From: Aselliscus stoliczkanus
Lineage: Eukaryota > Chordata > Mammalia > Chiroptera > Hipposideridae
DNA length: 64,000 bases
Direction of reading: 5' to 3'
NCBI GenBank assembly: GCA_033961575.1
Contig: CM066735.1
Coordinates: forward strand, 89,159,449-89,223,448
Shown: one piece after another, positions 11,209 to 23,350 of the stretch
Numbering within the stretch: position 1 is the first letter of the stretch
How the letters are laid out: every line of letters begins with the position of its first letter
Notes under the pieces: generated by a model
Told to the model about the DNA's origin: nothing
Databases searched by the model: none
Seen by the model: the letters and a program-made list of their open reading frames with translations, nothing else
Translations under genes and position numbers: made by a program

Positions 11209-11214
11209 CATCCA
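11140..11214. repeat. (ATCT)n microsatellite
   Basis: Runs of CTAT/ATCT with one ATCATCT interruption, ending in CCATCCATAG. Confidence 0.95.
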
Positions 11215-11390
11215 TAGACACGGACAGAAACCAATCAGAATGTAGCCATAGCTACAGCAGAGTTGAGGAACTGGATAGTAGAGAGATTTCAGAGGAGGGC
11301 CTGTCATTGCCAGGGTATAATAGAAATGTGAAGAAGTTATGGGCTAAATGGGGGTCCCTTCAGGGGACATAGTGGCATAAATTGTTTATT

Positions 11391-11500
11391 AATCAGTACT
11401 AACACATTTCAGTATTTCAACATCTGGTACACTGGTATCATGCATATCAGATCAATATCCATCTCAGCAAATGAGAATGTTTTTCTTATATTAAACTCTC
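11391..11500 (+). repeat. Unrecognised repeat, copy 2
   Basis: Starts AATCAGTACTAACACATTTC and ends TTAAACTCTC. Same length and orientation as the copy at 10,461. Confidence 0.7.
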
Positions 11501-12129
11501 CAAATCCGAGGATGTGGAGTACAAGTAGGACATGAAAGAGTCTAAGGACAGTAATGAATTAAATTGGCCATAATGACCTAGAAAACAAAAATGATAGGGC
11601 AGGTGAGCATTAATAGCTAGAAGAAATGACTCCATTACCAAACTCGAGAAGGATAAAGGACTCTCACTCAAAGATCTGAAATTCACATTTCTTTAATGGA
11701 GAGGTTAATATGACCAGTTTTCTGAAACAGATAAGTGAATGCCAGGATGATATGTTAAGGACAACAGCATTTCTTAGAGGAGTCTCAGGATCCTCAGGTA
11801 ATTACTAGAAGATTTTGAGGGCTCACAAAGATCAGAATCTATAACCTGGAAAACGTAGTTATCTGCGCAAGTTATCTGAGCAGGATGAGTAAACTCTCTC
11901 CATTCTGGGTCTTTTGGCACTTTCTTGACCTTTTAGCCTTCAAAAGACACAGAAATGTCAGAGGCTGGCTTTGGGCTTTGGGCTTGAGCTGGAGGAATCT
12001 AAGAAAATCAGGAAATACAGCGGAAGAAATTGACGGCAGCTGCATCAGTCAATTTCTTACCCTAATGACTACCACAGGTTTGGCATATGCAGGACACGGG
12101 GCACCACTGCCACAAACACGGAATCATTA
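11501..12129. other. Unique sequence, no gene seen
   Basis: No repeat recognised. The 81-codon plus frame at 11,885-12,130 has no family resemblance or splice context. Confidence 0.4.
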
Positions 12130-12480
12130 GTATGCACCAAGGTGTTCATGGCAGCAGTGTTCATGATAGCAAAGAACTGGGACACACATGTTTTACTCTT
12201 ATTCTGCAAAGCTGGCTAGACAAAGGGCAACTCATCCACTCATCATGATGTTACACAGCCATTAAAATATGTTTCTAAAAACTTTATCATAATGCTTACA
12301 TTGTTTAATACAGTGAAAAGAGAGGATATAGAATTACCTGTATAGTATGATTACAGCTAACCATAACAAAATATATAAAGACATAAAAATCACCAAAATA
12401 TTAATTTGGGTGCAGGGATTGAGATTTTGAGTGGCATTTCTTTATCCTATTTATTAGAATTTTTCTAATTTATTTTTAAA
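12130..12480 (+). mobile_element. Old L1M fragment
   Basis: GGTGTTCATGGCAGCAGTGT, CACAGCCATTAAAATATG and CAGTGAAAAGAGAGGATA follow the order of the L1M 3' region, forward. Confidence 0.7.
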
Positions 12481-12608
12481 AATGAATTGGAAAAACAGTT
12501 TGCTTTGGACTGTAGGTAGTAACTGTGGTCTTCAGAGAATTACCCTTGTGGTTCCAAATTGAAGCCATAACACTTTTTATTCTCATCACACAAGACCTTT
12601 CACTAAAG

Positions 12609-12610
<2 letters not shown>

Positions 12611-12642
<32 letters not shown>
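12611..12642. repeat. (GT)n microsatellite
   Basis: Sixteen uninterrupted GT units. Confidence 0.97.
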
Positions 12643-12644
<2 letters not shown>

Positions 12645-12839
12645 TGAGGGTATTTTAATTAAAGATGCACATACATGGACAAGTTTAAAAAGCACCCATA
12701 ATCCAAATTGTTCAAATATCTAAAAAACATTACTGGAGCTATTAAGAACCCATGTGGATTAATAGTAGATCAAAGACAAAATTATCTTCAAATTAACTCT
12801 TAAGAATTTTTTTGTTTTTTAAAGAAATATAGACTATGT

Positions 12840-13040
12840 CACATACTATGATGGTATGATCCCCACCACAACTCCCTGAGGTTGGCACTCTTATCATCTC
12901 CATTGTGAGAATGAGAAAACAAGCTTAAGCAAGGTAGGTAACTCACTCAGGGCCATGCAGCTAAGAACTGGAAAAAGCATGATTTGAACGGAGTACTCTC
13001 TTGACCTCAAATTCTGCATCGCTAATCACTATTGTATGTT
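12840..13040 (-). repeat. MIR SINE, reverse
   Basis: TGAGGTTGGCACTCTTATCA, GGTAACTCACTCAGGGCC and GATTTGAACGGAGTACTC match the reversed MIR order. Confidence 0.75.
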
Positions 13041-14319
13041 GCCTACATTTTTGACAGCAGAAATACACACCTAGATACCTCAGAAGTCAGTCGTCCTCAC
13101 AGACCATCCTTCCCTATCAATGTTTGCTCTAGAATAATACCAGAGAAGGTGAGCAATGCACTGGGAGACTCAGACACACATTAACTACAAGATTTTCTTG
13201 CACTGGCCACATCAAGTCTAAACCGTCCATATCTGAACAGCCATAGTTAAAGGAAAATGATGTATTATTTGATGGTTCTCTTTTTATTAAATCAGCTTCA
13301 AAGTGTCACCCATTTCCATGCATAAAATTGACTCCATTTTTTGCTCTGTTTTGAATTTGCTAATTTATTTAAGACAGCTAATAGCCTCTGACTCTAATGT
13401 TTACCCTGAAAGACTTACCATGATCTCTTGCCTAAAAGGGGACAAATTCTGATATGGCTAAATGAAATGAAATAGAATAAAGTCCTGGTTTAAAATTCAC
13501 TTGCTTTACTACCGTGGCTTTCTGACACAGAGAAAAGAAAATTAATTTCTAATCATGATTTTTAATTGAAGAACCACGAGGCACATCTCCATCACATGCA
13601 TCCAGGAACCAGAGTCATCGAAATCTCGGCCCATGCAACACAAACAAAACCTCCGTAAATCCTTCCTTCTCATAATTCCCTATTCTCAAGTCCCCTCAAT
13701 TCTTGGGCTGACTAGGGATGTAATAATACACTGATGAGTGGAGCCCTATGACCTCCTTACTAAAATTCAGAGGGCGAAAAGCGGGTGCAGCTAGAACATT
13801 AAGACTGAGAAAAGAGAGGGCTTTTGCAGAATGAGTAATATGCTGGGATGAGACAAGGCAACAAGAAAAATCATGGGCTAAATCTGAGTGCAATATTCTA
13901 TGGTAAAATTGATTTCATCACGAAACACCTTTCCAAATGAAGAGCTAAATGCAAGAGGAGTTGGAGAATCGTTTCCCTCCAGATGGGCTAACACTGCAGA
14001 GAAGAATCTACAGGGAATATTTTGCAAAATGGGAATGAATGAAATCAGCTTATGGGTCTTCTGTTGATTTTCTGCCACTACAGAGCATTCTATTTTCAGA
14101 AAACCTAAAGAAAGTAAATCCACAAAGAATGTTTTTCTTGTTTTTTGTTTAAGTGTTCAAGCAAAACAAGCTCTTCCTGAGGAAGCAGCAAAAATATACA
14201 AATAGAGACTAAAGAAACATAAGTTGGCTATTTACACAATACTACTTAAAATACCCCAATGCTAATCAAATGCTTCTGTCTGATTCTAGAATCTGCCTGC
14301 ACAGTTGTATATAATCTAT
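13041..14319. other. Unique sequence, no gene seen
   Basis: Moderately complex and free of repeats I know. The minus frames at 13,696-13,893 and 13,878-14,123 lack start and splice context. Possible conserved non-coding sequence, untested. Confidence 0.4.
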
Positions 14320-14500
14320 AAAATTTCTTATGCATTATCTTATTTCTACTTCCCAACAATCCTGAGAGGTTGCCAGGGTACCATTAAGCCCATTTTATAG
14401 ATGATGGCACTGAGACAGAGAGACTAGAGGACTTATTAAAGGACAAATGCAAATGGTAGAACCTGAACTTGAACTCACGCATCCTTGCCGTATGTAAGTC
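14320..14500 (-). repeat. MIR SINE, reverse
   Basis: CCCATTTTATAGATGATGGC and GAACCTGAACTTGAACTC follow the reversed MIR order. Confidence 0.7.
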
Positions 14501-14514
14501 CAGGAAAAGCATGG

Positions 14515-14740
14515 TAAGAGAGTGTGCTCAGCAGCCAGTCGGCCCAGATTCAAAATCTGGGCTCTGCTGATTGGTCCACTATAAGAAGTTAATCTTTCTG
14601 TGACTCAGTTTCTTTATCTATAAACTGGAGATAATAACACTACCTTCTTCACAGGGTTGTTGTTTTAAGGATAAAATGAGTTGCTATTTGCAAAGTTCTT
14701 CACATCCTGTCAGCACCATCAATGTGGCTGTTACTATTAA
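14515..14740 (+). repeat. MIR SINE, forward
   Basis: CTGTGACTCAGTTTCTTTAT and CACAGGGTTGTTGTTTTAAG mark the MIR core. It sits head-to-head beside the previous copy. Confidence 0.8.
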
Positions 14741-15289
14741 CACACATGCAGATATTTGGTTCCTCCTCCCTTTTTAAACATAAAAAATGTTATTTGTGAT
14801 GTTATGTTCCCAATATTTATACTTGTATATCCTAAAACTCTCAACATACTGAGCAAAATCATTAAGCAAATTAGCATCTGATACCAACACAAATTCTTAA
14901 TTTTCTGTGGATCCTGACACAACGCTGCTCTTATAGCTAACCATTCTTTCTATCAGGTAATTTATTATAAGTCATGTCCATACCATCGCTCAGATGGAAT
15001 GGGGTTCGTTATCTTTCTGTTTGTTGTCAGCATAGATGCAATCTTAGAAGTGGAACTGCCTAAATGATGCAAGCTCACAATGGATAACCCAGAGGAGGCA
15101 TTGTAAAACACTGTAGATCGAAAAATTTTTAAAGATCCTGCTTTCCTCCTGATTGCATTTTTTTTCTTTTTATCTATTTCTACAAATGCAGCTTGGTTAT
15201 TACCCCTTATCACAGAGACCACATGATCAGAAAATGTTTTGTATAAAGAATGAGACCCTGGTAAGAATGGGCCCTGCCTCACCCTGTGC
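14741..15289. other. Unique sequence, no gene seen
   Basis: The minus frame of about 105 codons at 14,965-15,282 resembles no family I know and has low-complexity Lys runs. Confidence 0.4.
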
Positions 15290-15462
15290 CCTCCTCAAAG
15301 TGTGGTAGCTAGACCAGGCCCAGCAGCACCCCTGGAGAGCCTGTGAGACATGCCAAATCCCAGGCCCCACTTCAGACCTACTGTATCAGTATTTGCATTT
15401 TTAGAAGATCCCAGGTGATTCCTGTGTGCAGGCACCTTTGAGAAGCGAGAAGCACAGGGCTA
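15290..15462. mobile_element. MER5A-like hAT transposon
   Basis: CTCAAAGTGTGGTAGCTAGA, CCAGGCCCCACTTCAGACCT and GATCCCAGGTGATTCCTG follow the MER5A order. Confidence 0.85.
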
Positions 15463-16964
15463 CTTTCTGCAGGTGGTTTATTTGCAGTTTCTCTTTTATT
15501 GGGGAAGGCACTTAAAGACCGACACTGCTGGTTGTTCAGTGGATGGGTCAAGTCGAGATTACCCTAAATTTGATCACCAGAACCAAGACCCACTTGAGCT
15601 ACCATTCTAGGAAGCCAGTCTCTCCCTGGTTTTCTCTAACGTCTCTTGTTATTTACTCATTAATGCTTGCAAAAAGCAGATTCGGCCTCACCTGCAACAA
15701 CCCAGGAAAATAAGAGAGTGAGTCACGCTACTCTACAATTAGAGGAGCAGGCTTGCCTGTCAATTCATAGCTGGGTGAGCCCAGAAACGAATGAACAGCC
15801 AGGCCAGACGATTATCCCTCTGCAACACTGGGCTCCAAAGCCATCCTTGAAGGTAATGAGCACACTGGCTGGAATTAAGAATTTTCAAGAGACTCCAAAA
15901 AGGGGGAGGGAGAGAAAATAACTTAATGAATCACTCCAATTCTGGAACTACTCCAAGCATGAAAGAAAGTATGAGTCTGTTTAATGACTAAAACCATCAA
16001 TTCAGAGAAGTGACTTAGCAAATAAGAAAATTGACACCACTCAGGATTGTGATTTCCCTCAAAGGGAGAAAAGGGGTGGCAAGAGCTCCAAGGTACATCC
16101 CACAGGAGTCATCACCACCATTATTGTGCCAGCTCCTTGGTCACTTAATCTTTGGCCAGAAAGTGTATTTAAAAATTGAATACAATTCAGGTAAGGATCA
16201 ATCAGGCAGTAACTATATACTTACCTCTCATGGTGGGAATTTCAAAGATGGAGGTGACTCAGGTTGTTCTGTAAGGAATCTGCAGTCACTCATGGTATGT
16301 ATTGAGAGTGAGCCTCTAATTTAATATAGTGAAAAAAATAATGATTTTCATGCATGGATACTCTAGTTCATTTAATGAGGAGGGGAAGGCAAAGTTGCAA
16401 GTTTGGGGTTTAGAGAGCACTCTCCAGACAATAAGTAGGTCCTTAAGCAGAAGGTCCAATGATATCAAAAACAAAAGAAATTTAATACCTCTGACATTTA
16501 GTGGTTTTCAAGTACTTACACATAGGCTACTGATTTGTGTAAACTCTGGACCCCTATAAAGAAGATAAGGGAGGTGTTTTTCCTCTTACCAGAAAAAGCT
16601 TTGCAGCTCAGCAAGCTGAATAAGTGAGTCATGCTTGCACAGCTTGCAGGGGCAGAAAAAAGAATTTGCACTTGGATTCTATATCCCAGTCTAGGTCTTT
16701 GTCTACTCTGCTATGTTAAGACCTAAGTTGCTCACCAAAAACATCCACGTACCTTGTTTCACTCTAATTTTGATCATAAATTACTCAGTGGAGTAGAAAG
16801 CTACAGGGGCTGGCAATTCTGCTTTTGAGATGAGAAATTTATCAAGTGGCTCTAGCAGTGGTCATCAGGACTAAAACCCCAATCTTTGCATTCCTGAACC
16901 GGGGAGCTATCTCCTGCTTCCCTGGTGTGAGTATCCACTAAAATCCATTTTCTCGTCTTTTTGG
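15463..16964. other. Unique sequence, no gene seen
   Basis: No repeat that I recognise. Plus frames at 15,667, 16,031 and 16,329 are not bounded by convincing splice sites and show no family pattern. Confidence 0.4.
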
Positions 16965-17345
16965 ATACCTGGCTTCACTATACTTTATAGCCTTCCTTGC
17001 AATTAGGTATGGCCATGTGACTTAACTCTGGCCAATGGAATGAGAGTGCAAGGAATATATGCCTCTCCTAAGGCTTGGTCTGTAAAAGTAACACATGCAT
17101 ATACCTCTAAGCCTCTTCTCCTGCCGGCTAACTGGAGTGAAGACAAGAGTGACACCTTGGAAGTCAGCCTAGGTCCCTGAGTGACAGCATGGAGCAAAGT
17201 TGCCTTCCCCTTCGCCTCACCACCAAACTCAAATTGCTCTGTACAATCATGTGACTAAGAAGTAAACTTTTGATGTGTTGAATCATGACATGTTTGGGTC
17301 AACTTGTTCTAGTACTTAGGTTATCTTGGCTATGATACACAACCA
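16965..17345 (+). repeat. Old interspersed repeat, family not fixed
   Basis: CTTCCTTGCAATTAGGTATG, GGCCATGTGACTTAACTC and CTGGCCAATGGAATGAGAGT match the 5' part of the pattern also present at 6,000 and 62,950. Confidence 0.5.
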
Positions 17346-17479
17346 GCCTTATATGCCAACTCAGGGCAGTGGCCACATACCCTTTGCTTGGCTTCATAGA
17401 CTATCAAATCTATCCCTGCAGTGACTCTTCAGGACACTCATAAACCACTGATTCAAAATAACCTGAGAGATGAGCAAAC

Positions 17480-17745
17480 AGATGCAGTGTAGAGGAGTAG
17501 ATAAGATCAGGCTTTGTGAACAAATCTGTTCGAGGTTCAGCTCTATTATTTATCAGTTGTGCAAATTCCGGCAGGTCCCTTAGCCTCTCTGAATCTTGGT
17601 TTCCTCATCTGTAAAATGGCAATAACAAACAGCAATAATGTTATGGTGAATTTTAAACCATATCACAACTTATGAGCTATGGTTGGCTCAGACCCTACTA
17701 CATAAAGGATACTTGGTAATCTATAAGCATTATTAATATTTAGCA
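17480..17745 (+). repeat. MIR SINE, forward
   Basis: CTTAGCCTCTCTGAATCTTG followed by GGTTTCCTCATCTGTAAAAT is the MIR core. Confidence 0.85.
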
Positions 17746-19495
17746 TGTGCCCTGCTGACTTTTTCTGTCACCACAACACCACTTGAATTGTAGATGTAGG
17801 TAATATGGGTGGTTAATAATAGAGAAGTAGAGATATGTTCTTCTTCATCTGGTATTCCAAAAGGGACACAGCTACAAAACACAGTTAAGACAATTTAAAA
17901 GATAAAGGTTAAGTGCTGCTGATGCAAACAGAACAGGTGAGTTAGTGAAATGAACAAAGCATATCTATCTCCAGCGTGACTAGGTTTTACTAATAATCCT
18001 AGGTCAATCTGCCAAGTAAGATCTACGTACCAGCAAAACCCTTAGTCAGGCAATGGTAGGCGGCTCTCGATTGGATTTTACTACTAGTCTACATAAATGA
18101 AGCAGCATGTAATTCAAGATACAGACATTATTATGCCTCTCATAGGCTCTGAGAGAACTCCAGGGGGTTAAAGATAATTATATTTTCTTATCAGTTGTTC
18201 ACTGGCTGTGGGATAGGGTCCTAATGTTTTTTTTTCTTGAAAGGCTTATTTCTTTCATTACTTTCTTTGCCTAGTCATTTTGCAACCTGACTTTAGAAAG
18301 TTCCCATCATTACCATCATGCTTGCTGAACATCACAAAGACACACAGACACACGTATGGACACCACAGTGTTTCCATGGCTTCAAAGCGAATCAAACCAT
18401 CACCAAAATAAAATGTGCTCATATAAAAAAAACTATAACCATGCAGTACACTATTTTCAGATTCCATGGCATCCTAAATTCTCACTTCATTTGACATTGC
18501 ATTTTTAAAATGACAACCTTGAAATTCAAGTATAGTTAGTGAGATCGCATGTTACAGTTAACTTCATTCACATGGAGAGTAAGTACATTTTTCCTGGGAT
18601 TTTCAAACTGCCAGCAGCTGCCTTTTTTGCAGGCAGGGTAGAGGGGGATGATTAGATCTGGAAGCACCTTCACAGATCTGCTCTTCTGATTTTTACCGTG
18701 TTTCTCAGCCACATCCCTTGGAAGTATTTTAGCATTAAAGCTGACACATGGCAGACTGTGATGCTGTTCTCTGGGGCAACACTGACAAAATGCCCATCAT
18801 CCCCACATAGAGCCAACAAGGATCACTGGACAAAGGCTGGGTATGTCTGCCCCTGTGTGGTCTCATTTCCATTTCCTCTCCTCCACCCTGGTGGCCACAA
18901 CCCTGCTTGGTGCTACTCTGTCTTCATGTCTGTAACACCGTTGGCAAATCTGCCCTTTTCACCAAGAGACTAGGCCTCAAACTCAGAATCATTGGCAGGG
19001 GGCGCGTATCTAACAAGAAATCACTTTCTTTTATTTTTATGGTACTGGTTCCTAAGGTTAAACTTTTATTTATAGAAAATGATACTAGTTTTCCATGAAG
19101 GTAGTTGTATAATATTTGATGGATGGGTAGATAGACACACATAGATATATATTCTTTAAAGATACATTTAAGTAAAAATAAATCTATCTAAAGAAAAATA
19201 TTTGGAAATTTTACACAAAATCATGATGATGAGTTAAGGTAATAACCAAAGTTACAAAATATCATTTTAAAGCAACATTAGCCTCCTAATGTGATATAGG
19301 TTTATAGTTCCTGCTTTATTCTAGGCACTTTCTACACAATTGTGCTGTGTTCATTAAAAAAAAAAAAAAAGGAAGATGGCCTTTGAGACAGGAGTCTGTC
19401 ATCTTCCCAGAATGCCAGCATTTTGCATGGACTTCCTTTTTTTCCCCACCAACCCTTGTTTCTCAGACTTTGGCTTTCATAGGGCACACAGACAA
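17746..19495. other. Unique sequence, no gene seen
   Basis: AT-rich sequence with an A run near 19,355. Small frames at 18,698-19,098 overlap on both strands and look random. Confidence 0.4.
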
Positions 19496-19499
19496 CCTC

Positions 19500-20085
19500 G
19501 GTTTTTTGGTAACACTTCCATCACCATATATTTGACCCCCATTACCCTCTTCTACCATTCTTCCCCACCCGTTACCCTCTGGTAACCACTAAACTGTTGT
19601 CTGTGTCTGTGAGTTTTTGGTTGTTTGTCTTGTTCATTTGTTGCTTTCGGTTTTATATCCCATATACGAGTGAAGTCATGGTTCTCGACTTTTTTTTTTA
19701 TCTCACTTATTTTGCTTAGCATGATAATCTCAAGATCCATCCATGTTGTCACAAATGGCACTGTTTCATATTTTCTTATGGCTGAGTAATATTCCACTGT
19801 GTATATATACCACATCTTTATATAATCATGTATCAATAGGCACTTTGGTTGTGTCAATGTCTTGGCCACTGTGAATAATGCTGCAGTGAACATTGGTGCA
19901 CATATATCTTTACAGATAAATGTTTTCAGATTTTCTGAAAAGATACCCAGAAGAGGAATTGCTGGGTCAATGGTAATTCTATTCTTAATTTTTTAAGGAA
20001 ACTCCATACAGTTTTCCATAGTGACGGTACCAATTTACATTCCCACCAGCAGTGTATGAGGGTTCCTTTTTTTCTACAACTTCTT
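19500..20085 (-). mobile_element. L1 3' part, antisense, ORF2 end intact in frame
   Basis: The minus strand encodes the C-terminal end of L1 ORF2 (MWYIYTVEYYSAIRKYE, then WMDLEIIMLSKISE) as one open frame of 113 codons at 19,552-19,893, continuing into 3' sequence. Upstream sequence to about 20,085 fits earlier ORF2 but is interrupted. The element is 5'-truncated. Confidence 0.9.
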
Positions 20086-20329
20086 TTTGATTAAAAAAAA
20101 AAAAGAAAAAAGAAAAAAAAAGCCAACAACAACAACAAAATGAATAAAAACCTTCTCTCTCCAATGGTTACCTTTGCCTATGAAACTATATGTACAATTG
20201 CATCAGCCTGGCATCCCAGCCCCTTTACAGCAAGCAGCACATTCTGATATTCCCTGATAATCTCCCCTGCTATTCCTTTATGCCTCCAGGCTGTAAACAA
20301 AAAGAACTTCTATTGTCCCACCACACACT

Positions 20330-20475
20330 TTCTTATCTCTCTGGTTTTGCTTGTGTTGTTCCCTCTGCCTAGAATACCCTCCTTACTCCCTGCCAAAGAA
20401 GTCTTTGTTATTTCTCTTTTATCTGAAATACTCCTAAAGCATTTCTAGTCAGCATTTATTATACCTTATCTTGTT
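20330..20475 (+). repeat. L2 LINE 3' fragment
   Basis: GTTGTTCCCTCTGCCTAGAA is a hallmark of the L2 3' region. Later CAGCATTTATTATACCTTAT fits too. Confidence 0.75.
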
Positions 20476-20504
20476 TTACAGTTGTGCTGTCAATGTCAGT
20501 TAGG

Positions 20505-20650
20505 AGATTTGTAAAACTACTGATGCCTTAACTCCACCCTCAGAAACTCTGGTTTAATGTGTCTAGAGGGTAGCCTGGGACTTGGAGGATTTTAGAAGCT
20601 CTCCAGGAGACTCTAATGTGCAGCAAAGTTTGGGAACGATTGCTATAAAC
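20505..20650. mobile_element. MER5A-like hAT transposon
   Basis: CACCCTCAGAAACTCTGGTT, CTCTCCAGGAGACTCTAATG and GCAGCAAAGTTTGGGAACGA match the MER5A end opposite to that best seen at 15,290. Confidence 0.8.
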
Positions 20651-22689
20651 ACAGGATAGTCTCTAGGCCCCTGCTTTGGACAGTCAGCCTTCACCTTGGT
20701 ATAGATGAGGAAAGACTTGAGCATCCATTTCAGCATTCTGAATGGATCTGGGCCTGCACTTCCTAAGTTCGTCCTGGTCTTATTCCTACACACTCAAATC
20801 TCCAATGGATTTTCCATCATGATTCTATTACATTATTATGCAGATTATTAGAAACAGACCACCAGAAACCAGAAGGCATCACAATAAATTCACCCAGGCT
20901 TTGGACTGCTTCCACATCTAGGAAATGTATCATGCAGGCTATTTTAGGTTGTTAATTAGCTGCGGGGGAAAAAAAAAAAATAGCCATCTCGTGTTACCAG
21001 GTATGGAAGCTATAAACTTTTTTCCAATTCTACATGATACAATGCATATCTTTATAAAGTAAATGCCACTAATTAGATGAATCAATGTTTTCAATATGGC
21101 ATCTTTCAATATGGCCATGCCTAACTATTTCCTGACCCACACACCGGTATAGTCTGTTCTCAAAAATGAACAGTTAAGAGTGAGTTTAAATGGGTGATAT
21201 TATAGCTCATAGTAAAATCTAACACCTGGGCCTGAGCTGTAATCAGAGAATTGATTTAAAGGCCTAAAACACCCAGTGTGATCAAGAGTTCTCAAAATCT
21301 CTGCTAGATTTCAGGTTATCTTGCTGTTATTTAAAGGACACTGTCAGCTTTCTTCTCTGTGAGCTCTGACAGTTTACAGGTTTTGTTTTATACTCCATCT
21401 CTCCCAGCCTCCCAGAGGCGTAAATCAGTGAGAAATGACATGTCAGTTTCTCCTAAAACATTATTAATGACACAGACCAAGCTCTGCAACATCTGAACTC
21501 ACATGTCTAACCAAGCCGATCTTGGAATATTTTAAATCAGTCTCTCTGCCATCTTTGTTACTCTGCCTGTAGAAAAATGACAGAAATTCTGGATTTGATG
21601 GAGAAACCATCCAGATATAGACTGTGGCTAACACATGTCAGCTGAACTGAATGTCAGGTCATTTTCTCTTCATTAATTCCTACTAATATCTTCTCCTTCT
21701 CTCATTTTTCTCTTCTTCCACTTATGCCTCTTCATTTTCTTTTACTCAGTCTTTTCAGTACATTTTGTCCCTCCTCCTTAGTATATCCCCTGACACCTTG
21801 TTTATTCTTTTATCTCACAAGCCCAGTCTCTGGTTTGGTGGTGAAGTCTCCCTGAGTGTGACTCTATCAGGGGGTACTGTCGTCCCTTTTTTACCTTCTC
21901 CTTGACCTTGGCAATGCCTTGCACTGGTAGCAGTGAAAAGAACTCCTTCCAGAAACAGATTCCAGCCCATAAAGATAAAGGCTTACACCATAATAAAAAT
22001 ATCTATGCATATAGATCAGAACTGGAAAAACCCAGAGAAAAATGTGAAAATATTTTGTAGTACCATAAGATTTAGGGATATGGTTTGTTTACTTTCCTTA
22101 GTGTTATGTTTTTGTTATGCTGTGTTATAACTTTGTTAATACAATTTTAAACTTTCAAATTAAAAAGTATGCACTTTTAAAATTTTTAACTTAAAGTCCC
22201 TAAAATACCTATGGAGTATTTAAAAAAAAAAATAGTTGAGTAGGGGGTGAGTAATTCAAAGAGTAAGATGAAAAATAATGAGTAACTTTGCAGAGGCACA
22301 CTCAGCACATGGACCTTGAAATGGCCGGTCTTCCTTGTGCACAGTTGACTCTGGACTAGAAGATTCCTATATATCCTTCCTCCAGAGGACCTTTATTTTT
22401 GCAGAATTTGAGCTGACAATGTTCTTCTGCCCCCTGAAGCCTTGCATTTAGTTCCCTGGCTCTTCCATGTTTCTCCTTTTGTTTCTCTCTTCCACCCCAC
22501 TTCACAGCTGTGCAATGACACCTAACACATCCTGGCAGCATATGCTGGCAAGAGCAGGTGCCAAAGTAGCAGAGGCTGTGAGAAGTGCAGGGGATGCCAC
22601 AAAGGGTTGGAATCTGCCTCGCAGGTCCCAGCTAGTCCTTTCTTGCAGGTCCTGGGGACAAGACAGGCCCAGATGATCACATGAGTATT
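20651..22689. other. Unique sequence, no gene seen
   Basis: A long tract with few repeats. The part at about 21,200-21,640 is complex and free of known repeats, so it could be conserved non-coding sequence. An old L1-like AT-rich 3' end may lie at about 21,950-22,190. Confidence 0.4.
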
Positions 22690-22785
22690 GTCATTATCTC
22701 ATCTATTAAATGCACTTTTTTGAGAATTCATTGAGATAACATATACTAGAGGGCCTAACAATAGTAAATTCTCAATATATGGTAA
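22690..22785 (+). repeat. MIR 3' fragment (tentative)
   Basis: ATTCATTGAGATAACATATA and AGTAAATTCTCAATATATGG resemble the end of MIR. Confidence 0.5.
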
Positions 22786-22966
22786 GGTTTGCAGGCCGAA
22801 TGGAGAGGTAAGGAAGGTGGGGCAATTTTCCACTTACTTCAAGAAAATCATGTTCTTTGGGAGAAGCAGAAAGGTACTTCTGTAACCCATGTGAAGGTCT
22901 ATTTAGATGGGTTCCACAGAGAAGAAAATAAATGAAAGGTCTCTGAGATATATTATGATGCTTCTC

Positions 22967-23350
22967 TCATTCATTCATTCATTCATTCATTCATTCAACA
23001 AATATTTATTGTGCACTGACTACCTGCCAGGTTATCCTATAGGTATCCAGGTACAACATTGATGAAGCAAATTTCTTGACCCATTGAACTTGAGACTAGC
23101 AGAGGAAACAAATACTAACAAGTGAACAGAAACACACACACACACACACACACACACATGCATGCACGCACGGTCATGTATATATGTCAGGGGCAGATCA
23201 GTGCTATGGAGAAAAACAGATTGAGATAAGAATGATGAAGAGTGGGGTGGGTGGGGGTAGGGGCATGATCACAAATCTCAGGTGATGGATCAGAGAAAGC
23301 CTCTCTAATAAGGTGACATTTGTGTAGAGCCTTGTCTGGGGACCTTGGAA
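22967..23350 (-). repeat. L2 LINE 3' end, reverse
   Basis: Begins with (TCAT)n, then CAACAAATATTTATTGTGCA, and further on AAAGCCTCTCTAATAAGGTG, the reversed order of L2. An (AC)n run (23,131-23,158) and a GGGTGGGTGGGGG stretch have grown inside it. Confidence 0.8.
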
